Position numbers and translations under genes: made by a program. Positions 29,601 to 41,443 of a DNA stretch of 64,000 nt are shown piece by piece; position 1 is the stretch's first letter, and each line of letters opens with the position of its first letter. The stretch is from Panonychus citri (Eukaryota > Arthropoda > Arachnida > Trombidiformes > Tetranychidae): contig NW_026515477.1 of assembly GCF_014898815.1 (NCBI RefSeq), positions 434,001 through 498,000 of the forward strand. Direction: 5' to 3'. The notes under the pieces were generated by a model that saw only the letters and a list, made by a program, of their open reading frames with translations, ran no database searches and was not told the DNA's origin.

Positions 29601-32600
29601 TGACAAAACTTTTCTTCTTGTTGGATTTTTTTGCTCTTCTCATCCTTTTCCTACCCCACTCACTTAGCTTATCCTCTTCATCTTTCCTCTCCAATTATCA
29701 TGATAATATTTCATCATCTTCTCTCGAAACCCAGAATTTGATATAATTTTCCCTCTTCTCACAATCATATTATTGAAACGTTAATCCTCCTCCAATACCT
29801 TAATGATGATAATCATTACCATTTAGATGAATCCACCTATGCCCTTCACAATTGATCAATCCTTTTAATCATAATTAACACAAAAACTTTCAATTAACAT
29901 GCATTAATAATGATAATTAAAATTAAATGAACACCTTTGTCTTTGGGTCAATCTAAAGATGATTTTCAAAATTTTCTCACATTTTTCTTTCTTTCTCTCT
30001 TTCTCTTTCTCTTTCTCTCTCTCTTTCTTTTTTCCCTTTCTTTCTCACACCTAAAACCCATTCTCACCTTAATCATCAATTTGTGACACTTTTTCTCTTT
30101 CTCTCTCTCTCTCTCTCTCTGTCTTTTTCCCGTCATAACTAATCATATGTTCATTATCTCAGTATCATCATGCAGCTGATCTTTATCTGGATGTTCTGAG
30201 CTACATGAATGAACTTTTCACGATTTTCTTTCTATTAGAATGTATTCTCAAATTAGTGGCATTTGGATGCAAGGTTTGAATCCCTATTCTAATTTAACAC
30301 TTTTCTTTTCAATGATTAAAGCTAATTACTGACGGAACATGGAAATCAAAAGTAATAGACAGTTAAATCATCTCAGGAGTTATTCATTTCTTTTCAGATT
30401 CAGTTCAATCTTTTAATCTTAAGAATCAAATTTTCATTTCAAGCTCTTTTTTTTCGTTGCTCTTAATTGGAATACCAAATAACTTGTAACATGTTCAAAG
30501 AAATTGGAACTTTTTTTTTCTTTCCAGAGAAAATTTCATGATCTTTCATAGACTTTTGTTTCTCTTTTTTCATTGTTTTTTTTCTCTTCATGATGAATCA
30601 TTCTGATTTCATACTAATCTTCAATTCATTTACAACTTCTCTATACACAATCATCTTCACCATGGTGGTTTAATCATCAACCATTGAACAACCACATTCC
30701 TACCTCTTCCACCTTCATATTTCCCTCCATTTTTCTTTATCCAATTTTCATTTTCGCCCACTTGCGGATTCGTCGTATTCATATCGCTCAGAACTTTTTC
30801 AAAGATTCTTGGAATGTATTCGATTTCGTTACTGTTGTTGGAAGTGTTATCGATGCAATCGTCATGGAGTTTGGGGTATGAATGTTGATCAACTTGTCAC
30901 AAACTAATAAATTAATCTATTTGAATTTTCCAACTAACTAATTCTCTATCATTCAAATCAAATAGTCCCAATTAAGATCATACCAGTTCAATGTTGGTTT
31001 CTTACGATTATTTCGAGCCGCTCGTCTAATTAAACTTCTTCGTCAAGGATATACTATTAGAATATTATTATGGACATTTATACAATCATTCAAAGTAATT
31101 AACGACAATAATGGTGGCGAAAATCATATTAACTAATTGTTTCATTTAATTTCTAGGCCTTACCTTATGTATGTCTACTAATCGCCATGTTATTTTTCAT
31201 CTATGCCATCATTGGGATGCAGGTAAATAATATCATCTAAATCATACGAAACAGTTAAATTCAATGAGAATGAATTTCAATTCCAAACAATTGAACATTT
31301 TTCAATTCATTGATCAAAAATGAAAGCAAATTGCAAACATTTCAGCCCATTTGTTATGGAAAAGTTTCCCTAATTGTTTGGTGTATCATTACAAACAAAT
31401 TAACTTTCCTCTTTGTATATTTACATGATTATTTGTCTTCATTTTGAAGGTTTTTGGTAACATCCGACTGAATCCGGAAACAGAATATAATCGTCACAAC
31501 AATTTTCAAACATTCATACAATCACTTATGCTGCTCTTCCGGTAAGTATACAGAAAATGATGAAAATAAACAAACAAAAGGATGTACATGATAACCAGTG
31601 AATTAAACTCCATCATCATTATCCCCACCACCCACCCCATAGATGTGCTACTGGTGAAGCCTGGCAAGCGATAATGTTAGCATGTACCAAAGGAAGACCC
31701 TGTGATCCTGGAACTCGGAAAAATAAACCCGAATGTGGGTCAATTTGGTCTTATGCATATTTTGTTAGCTTTATATTTTTCTGCTCTTTTCTTGTAAGTT
31801 AATTAACTGTTTTAATTGTCATATTAATAACAATCTAAATGCAATCACGATTGTTTAATAATATACAGAGCTTTTCAACTTCATTTACAGTTATGAATCA
31901 AGAACAGTTTGCCCTACAATAATCAAGCTACGAACAACAAAATTCAAGGTCATTGAGGTCATATCTAGAAGAACCATCTAGAGGTCATTTGAAAGTTTTC
32001 TTGAACATAAAGTTATTCCATCAGAGTTTGAATATGAATGGAAATGAAGTTGAATTAGCTCTGTATAAGGATAATTAGTCTTAATTAATGGTGAATGTTT
32101 TTCTTTTTATTTAGATGCTCAATCTTTTCATTGCCGTTATCATGGATAATTTTGATTATTTAACTCGAGATTCATCAATTCTGGGGGCTCATCATTTGGA
32201 TGAATTCATCCGAGTGTGGGCTGAGTATGATCCAAATGCCTCAGGGTGGATTCACTATACGGAAATGTATGATATGCTAAGGAACATGGATCCACCGTTA
32301 GGATTTGGTAACAAGTGTCCAAATCGATTGGCGTATAAGGTAAAGGAAATTGGTTCATCTTTTCCTTGGTATTGATTACGATTATCTAACTAATTGGTTC
32401 TCTCATTTTGTTTATACGATTGCTTACTAATCATAGAAATTGATACGTATGAATATGCCTGTAAGCCCTGAGGGTAAAGTTAACTTTTCGACAACCTTAT
32501 TTGCCTTAATTCGTGAAAATTTAAGCATTAAAATGAGACCAGCTGAGGAAATGGACACTGCTGATAGAGAGTTAAGGGAAACGGTCAGAAAATTGTGGCC

Positions 32601-35064
32601 TCTTCAGGCCAAGAAAATGTTGGATAAACTTATCCCAGCTGATGATGGTAATTAAAGTTTCAAACACAATTAAGCATGGGAATCATCAACAATCAAAGTC
32701 TAAAATTAATTTTATTTGAAATTATGTAGAATTGGGTCCAGGAAAATTGACCGTTGGTAAGATTTACGCTGGACTTTTGGTCCTTGAGAATTGGCGAACC
32801 ACCCGCTTTGGAACTGTCCCAGGTTCCGGCCTAGCTGTAAGTTCCGCTCGTTCATTAGTTACCTGTGGAATTATTATTTTTGTTTTTATTTCCATTAAGT
32901 TTATTTAACTTGATTTTTATAAAAAAAAAATTAATTTTCTAATTATAAACGCTAATCACTTTCTCTTACCAGGTAAATTAATTCATATTACAACCTGAAA
33001 ATCAAACAAACAAAAATCATAAAACTGAATAAGCTAATCTAACCCACTAATCATAATATTATTAATTAACTCATAACAATCAACCTAATTAATTAACTAA
33101 CTATGATGATAACTTATTTTTCCACTTAATCATTTCGATAGTTACTTTTTAGATTTACAAAATTATCACTTGATTCTAATACAGCATTTACATTGAGCTT
33201 TAATTGTTGAACTAATCGCATTTGACTAAACACTTTCTGTTAAACAAATCAAATCAAGATGAAAATTCTCATAATTGATAAACTTTTTCGTTGAATTATT
33301 AATTTACTAATTAGATGAGTTTTCGAATTCATCAAAAACTTTTATTCGTAATCCTTGATGTTCATTTTGTTTCTCTGTTCTTCGATCTGTTAGAACTTTT
33401 TCCAATTTTAGTTCTAAATTTTCTCAGCTGATTATCTCTCTAACATAAAGAACAACAAAGAGAAAAAGTTTGAAAAATTGTTCTAACAATAATTGGAAGA
33501 GAACATGGAAGAAAAACTTTTCTAATTCTTCTGAAACTTTGCAAAAATCGATATTTATCAAATAAGATCAATGATAAAAAAGAATCGAAACTCAATATTT
33601 TATTTAGAACTAAATTTCCCGCCTTTTCCATCAAAATTGATCTAAATCAAAATCTAAATTAAACAAAAATTAGATTTAAAAACTAAACTGATAACACTCA
33701 ATGATAATTGATTTAATTTTTGATAAAGCAACAATAATAATAATCACTTAATGATAATAATGATAATCCGATTCTAATCCGATTCTGTATTTTATTTATC
33801 TTTTTATTTTAATCTCAACAATTATTATCACATTAAGATTATAATTATTGTTGTTATTTAATTTTACTTTATAATTATTTTTTTTTAGTCAATTAATAAT
33901 CTAATTGCAATTTATTAATAGTTTGTAAGTTAATTGTTAATTGTCGTTATTGTGTATTGTGTTTTTTCAGGAAAAAACTGCTCTCCCTACTTCTGGTGAT
34001 GCCTCGGTAGTGTATCTCAATAATTATTATTAATTAATTAATTGGAACAATCAAATTTGATCCTCCAACCACCTTGATTTTCAATCCTATCCATAACTGA
34101 CCCTTGGTCAGTTGATATACTTTGCATCTTGTAATCCAGTTTCTGTTGAATGTTGATGTTTTTTAATCATTTTCTTTGATTAATTTTCCTTCACCAATTC
34201 TCACCCTGCTAATTGTTCATCAATTTGTTTTCTTAATTGTTGTTTAATTATCACTCGCACCATATTTTATCTAATTTCCTGTTTTTCTCATAATATTATC
34301 AGAGGATTAGTAAAATTTAGTTATTGCTGATCCTCTGATTTTATTAATTAGCTGGTTAGATTTTAGTGAATATTTAGCTGATTAGTTGAAAATTACTTAA
34401 TTGTTAACTTTTTTTCTTGTATCTTTTGTTTTTTTTATGTTATTTCAATGTTTTCATGTTCTTTCATTGTTTCTCAGTTATCAGTTCAGTTGATTGTTAG
34501 AAATCATGATGAGTTCTTGGTGATAAATTGTGGAAATTGAAAGTTTCATAATCAATTATGATCAGATTTTCATCATCATTATCGTCATACAAAACTATTC
34601 TGCTATTTTCGCCGATGTTTTTACGATTTTCTTAGCAATTATCCTTCCTAGAGACTCGAGACTTGAATGACATGTCATATTGAAAGGCCAAGGTCTTTGA
34701 ATATGACAATTGAATATCGGTCAAACTCATCTTCTATTGAAAGAATCAGTTCAGTTTATGGTAATTAGATAAGAGATTGAGTCAGAACTTTTTTTCTTTC
34801 GTTTCTGCTTATCTTCAATATAAAGACTATTAATGATTTACTATCGATCTGAAGATATTATTCTTACCATCGCTAATGAGTTAATCGGATTGTTTTTTTT
34901 TCTTTTTCGAAAAACTATCATTATTATTCACTTTGTAATCCATCACAATCTTTTCATTCACACAAAACAAGTTCACTATTCAATACTCACAACCACCACC
35001 TTCACCATCACTCACTCACTCCACTCACAAAATTCACAGCATTTCAATTAAATTTCAATATCTT

Positions 35065-35096
<32 letters not shown>

Positions 35097-38000
35097 TATT
35101 CACACTTAATTTTATTTTTCTCATGGTTTTCACCACAATTCCATTTGATTCATTTATTATCTCAAAATCTTTTGGTCAATATCAACAATCATTTTATTGG
35201 AAAACAACTTATCATCTCATCATCTTTTTTTCTTCTCTCTTCTCTCTCATTTCTACTTCCATATTGATATTAAATCAACATCACCATGAAAATTGATAAC
35301 TTGATTTTATTGATCAAATTAACAATTGGTTTAACCATAAAAACTCAAATGATTGTGATTGCTTATCAACTTTATCGTTAATTATCGTCAATGCAAAATT
35401 ATTTATTTACAATTTGATCTTAAAATGTTGAAATTAAATTGAACTGTGTACCAATAGCGTCCATCGTTATTACAAAGACTCATGGGTGCAGTTCGTCAGA
35501 GTAATTCCCATGCCACTCGAGATCCTCATGATGAACATTATGACAACGGAAGCGGAGGTCAAGAGGCAAGTCGCAAAGGCTCAGTAAGATCAAATCTAAG
35601 GTAATTTCCAATTGTAAAGTAAACTTTATCAGCTGATTAAAAGATGAGATCTCCCACCAGGAAGAAGAAAGCATGTAAATATCATCCTTATAACCGAAAG
35701 AAAAAAACTTTCTCTTTGTTTTGACTTTTTGTATTTCCCGCGAAAAAAAATTCCAAAATTCTGCATACTTTTCGTTTCTATTTCGTTCTCTCTTTTTTTA
35801 ATTGTTTCTTTTTCGTTCCTTTTTCTTACTTGATTTGATTTGTTTAATCCAATCTCTCCCTTACTCACAACTAACACTAATTAACCCATTCAGCTCTGAA
35901 CTTCAATAAACTCTCATCATATTCAATCATCGCTCATCATTGGTATTCTTTATTTTCCAAAGGCCAATGAAAAGAAAATGAGAATTTCCAATATTCGAAA
36001 TTTTATCATTATAAACATGTTATTGATCTTATTTCAGCGTCGATGATGAGGATGGCAAGGACAGACGTCGATCTTTTAGTTTCCTTCGACGAGGAAGTAG
36101 TAAACGCAAGTCCAAGAAAGACTCGAGTGAATCGCGAAACGTTGACACTCAGGTTTGATTATTTTAACACTCAACCAGCAAAACAATCAAATTAATTAGT
36201 AATCAAATAAATTGCAAGATCAAAAAAAAAAACAAATAATCTAATCATAAATATACAACATTCATCATGGAATATGAAATAACCAAAGTGAATACATTAA
36301 TCGTCTAAGTCTTTTGTGTGGCAACGTTTTTGTTTGTTTGTTTTGTCGCATTTGCATTTAAATGTCAACAATTAAATCTCACAAGTTATTTAATTTCAAC
36401 AATTAACGCAGAACAATCATCTTACTAATAACAATCAACATTAATCGAAAGCTTTAAATAAAAGCGTCGATATCAACATCGAAATCAATTATTGGTTTAT
36501 ATTTGGAATCAATTGTTTTGTCCATAGTGTTCAAAGTGTTGCTTGTCTCTTAAATCATCTTGGATTTAATTGTATTGTTGATAGTTAATCAATCTTGTTG
36601 TTGTGTTAATCAAAATTGTTTTCTTGCCGTTGTTGTCGTTGTCGTTTACAATTCACTGATTGTTGATGTTTATCATGTGTATTATTTTGTTGATCCACCA
36701 CATTTGCACATTCACACCATCCAAACCTCATTTCCCACCCTCCAAGTCCAATTTACCACCGCCACCACCAAATGGCTTGATTTGCATGTAAATATAAGCT
36801 AATTGTTGAAACAATTAACTTAATTGTGCACCGTACAAACAAAATTCCTTTAATTGATTGTATTTCTTTCTTAAACTTTTCAATGTTTCAATTTTCAATT
36901 AGTTTAATAATCTAATCATTGTGATTAATTTTTGTTAATCATTGTTTATATTCAATTTTTAATTACTACTCTATCATTATCATGACACAATTAAGCTTAA
37001 TTGTGATTAATTATTGTCTCAATTATATTTACAGTCTAGGTAAAAGTTATAATCAACTTTTTGTTCAGTCAAAAATGTTATTTTCATATTTTTTTAATTG
37101 TAAGGACTTAATTATCATTATTATTTTTGTATTATTGATTTTTAAATTGTTAATTTATATATATTTAACATTATTTAATATTTAAATTGCTTGGATCGTT
37201 TTAATTGCTTTGTTAATTGTTGTCAATTTTATGATTTACGGTTCTTGCTTGATTTATTACTTTCGTTAATTTTAGTTAATTGTAACTAAATTTAGTTTTT
37301 AATTGATTAACTTTTTATCGCAGATTTAAATTACAATTGATTTTGGACTATTTGAAAATTTAATTGTACTTTTTTTTGTTACCTGTTAATTGTGCTAATT
37401 GTTAATTCATTGTATTAATATAAAGGCGATTATGTATCTACTATACAATTTAATTACAAATCTTTCTCTGTTTTTTCATCATCTAGACAATTAAGTAGTT
37501 AATTAAGTAATTAACAACTATTAGTGGTTACGATTGTTAATCATTAGTAAATTTTGATATTAATCTTGATCTGATTTAGTGATAATTTACTAATCATTTA
37601 AATTAATTTTCCTTTGGTAATTAATTTAATTTTATCTTTTTCTTGGTTTTCTTTTTCTCTTTTGGTTTGTTCTTGTTTGTTTGTTGATTGTTACACTTAA
37701 TTGTCAACAATTTAGGATCAAATGTCTCAGCAAATGGCTCATCTTAAACCAGAATTACAAATAACTCGAGCTGGATCTCGATCGCCGTCGCCGACTCATG
37801 GGGATGAGGAGTCACCTCCAAAGGGTGGAATCCATCGAGGTCGATCGCCCTCGACCCGATCAAGGTTACACTCACCTCGACCATCAGATGTGGGCTTTGC
37901 TGAAGCTGTGTCCGATGTAGTGGACATAGTCAAGTACGAAACATCTCGAAAAGGTCGAGCAAGACGTAAGTGTTAGTTGCAGTTATTTAGATTATTAATT

Positions 38001-40822
38001 GTTACCTTTAATTGTTTCAATGTTGTTTAATTAGTTACATAGGGAATTTGTTTAATCCTCTACGACTATTTCACTGAAAATCTTAAGTAAAAGTTTTATA
38101 AGGTCAAAAGTTTTACCAGAGGACTTATCAGAATTGAAGTGCGCTAAGTTTCAAGTTTCAAGGTCATTGTGGTCAATTCTACAAAAGAAAATACATTTAG
38201 AGGTCATTCCAATTATGTAGTGAAATAGCCTTAGGGAATAAAACAAATTTCCTGAATGAATAGTTGTATTTTATTGTTGATATTTTTCTTTGTTTTCGTT
38301 TGTTATTTAACTTTGATTTTCCTCTTTCGACAGACAAATTGCTTGGTGACGAATTTTCATCTTACGGATCACCGATACTTGGACGATCACCAAGTCGCCG
38401 TCGAGCATCATCCCGACGTAGATCCCGTTCCCCATGGAGAGGTCCACCACCAGATACAACAACAGTTGAACCAAAGGGTCGAAGTCGATCAACCAGTCCA
38501 GCATATCGTACCACGTGCCTTGATGAAAGATCACGAAGTCCAAGTCCGATAGACCATGGTCATGATCCAAATGCTCCAGGTCACAATCAGGCAACACCAA
38601 CCTCAGGTCAAGCGGATAACTATTATGGTACAACCAAATTAGCTGAAAGAAGTCGAAGTCCATCACCACAATCGGCTGCCAGTGTACCAGTGTCACGTTT
38701 ACGAGCCGCTGCAACCGTTATAAACGCAGCGGGAACCCTTAACCGCTCTCGTACGGGCAGAAGACTACCTGCCACACCCTTCGTTAAGCCTACACCATTA
38801 AGCCTCGGTGGTTCTCAATCAGTTGAAGGAATTAATTTCCCAACCTTATCCCATTCGCCGACAATTCCGATGATTGATAAATCACCAAATAACATTAACT
38901 TTCCCCGGGTTAATGCATCACCAACCCGAACCGCATACGGACCAGTAAGTAGATTTAATTTAATCACAATCAACCAAAAAAAAAGTAATTAGCTAATAGA
39001 GAAGCTGATGAAAGGGAAAATTAATTCATTCAATTAATATAATAGTTGATCCGATAAAAATAAATCACAGATAAAAATCAATCAATAACTAATTCATACA
39101 TTGAAATGAATAACTATCCAATTGATTTGGTTCAAGTTTCAAAATCTGATAATCAAATCAATTGAAAACTCAATCAATACCTAAATGATAATCAATTAAC
39201 AATCAGATTGATAAATTATGTAAATTGTGATTTCTTTTTTTAAACCCAAGTAATCAATTGATTACCAATTGCACCCAAATCCATAGTAATCATTTGTTGT
39301 ATTGTGATTTAATTGCATTATCGTTTGCCTCTTTCCGTTTCCGTATTTATTTCCCTCTTCTTTTTTTTCATACTCACAGATTGAAACGAAAACTTAAAAA
39401 AAAACTTTACTCTCTTTAATTGTGGTGATCAGCAACGATGATTAACTGACCAATATAATTAATTGTGCTTTCAATTGCTTATGTGAATTCCTGGTTTACT
39501 TTTATTTCCGTTAATTGTGATCAACTAATTATTTTCTCTATTGTGATTTACCAATTTAATTGTTTGCCAAATCATGATGATCTCTCTCTCTCTCTCTCTC
39601 TCTCTCTAACTTACACTCTTTCTCTGTGTGTCTATTTCTCTGTCTATTTTATCATCTCTTTCTTTCTTCTTCTGGTCATCGTCTTGGCATTACAATAACT
39701 GGTCTGCTGACCACAGATCACAAAGGATATTAATTGATATTAACTGGACAATTCAACATTTTAAATTTATATTATTATTATCAAAGTGATTTGCTCATTG
39801 TGTTTAAATTGTTGAAACCAGAAAACAACCCAAGTAGGTTTCATATAAATGAACTTTTTTTTTAATTTCAATTTTTTCATTTGCCTGATTTGTTTTAATC
39901 AAATTGATTATACATTTCAACTTCATTTTACGCACATTGTGAATATATATCTCGGAATCGAGGTCATTTGAAGGTTTTTTTTTAAAAGAAGAATATTGAA
40001 TAAACCCGTCATCACAGTTTCGGCCTTAATATCAGTCCAAACAACGGATCAATTTGTCAATTTGCATAAAATGAGCACCAATAGTGTAAATTGACATAAA
40101 TTGCGTTGGACTGTTTGAACTTTCACTTTCAAACTTCGATCACCAGGTAATTTAGAATAATTCTTCTTTTCAAAGAAAAAACTTCCAATGACCTCAATGA
40201 CCTTGAAACTTTAAATAAGAAGTTATTCAATTCTGAAATGAATCTGTACGAGGTTTGACCTAAATAATCCGTAAAGTTTCTGAGTTATATTCATAAACGT
40301 GCACAAAATGAAGTTGAAATGCTCTGTATTATTATTATATTATATTATTTATATGCACTAATATTAATAAGTTTAATTTATGATGTTACCTGGAATCGTT
40401 AAACCTTGATTTTTATATTACACAAATGTAACAATATATACGATTGATTTATTTTTGTTACTTATGCTAAGGTTGATTCATTGTTATTACAATTAAATGT
40501 AATTGTTATGCTTTTAGTTTGGATTCATTTTGTTTGCATGTTTACTGATAATAATTGTTCATTTGTTATGGTCATTTTCATCATCTGGTCAGTTCTCATA
40601 TTGATTCAGTTCTATGCTGAATTACCTTTATCGCTCTTTTGTCATTCATGGAAAAAAGTTTTTCAATGAAATAAATATTAGTTTCATGATGGAATCAGGG
40701 AAAAGAGAAGATGGGAATTCTGACACAGGTAAATCAGATTCAAGAGATAAACGAATGACAATATTAGATTTTTACTCTTTCAATAACTTTTTCTTCTGAT
40801 GACAATGAGAATCTCGACTTTT

Positions 40823-40863
<41 letters not shown>

Positions 40864-41408
40864 GGTGGGTAGTTAGAAGGTCGAATTCAATGTCTCTCAA
40901 TATACCACTCTCACGAATTACCTCCACCCTTTCTTACGAAATATTCGCTTAGCATTGTGTAAGACGAGGAAGAGGAAATTTATCATTTCTGCTAAAATAT
41001 TGTTTATGCTTCGTTTTTCTACTCTATTCTCTCTCTCACTTACTCACTCATTCTATTCTCTTTCTGTCATCATTTTCCTTTATATCATCACAAAAGAAAA
41101 CGAAAGGTCATAACCAAGATTTTTTTCACCCTCATCTTCATCTTCATCATGATGATGATGTGTATTAATGCATCAACAGCAGCATGAGCATCACAAGCAT
41201 TAATATCATCTATTGAATACTATTTTGTTGTTAATGTTTCTCAATTGAAACTCATCAGAGACCATGAGTATACAATCACCATGTATCCAGAAGAGCGCAG
41301 GCTTCATGGTCTAAGAGACAAAGTCGATAACCAGGTTAACTGTTTCTCTCTTTCCAATTTTCTTTCTATCTATTTGAACATTATGACGAAAGGAGAAAAG
41401 AAATAAAC

Positions 41409-41443
<35 letters not shown>

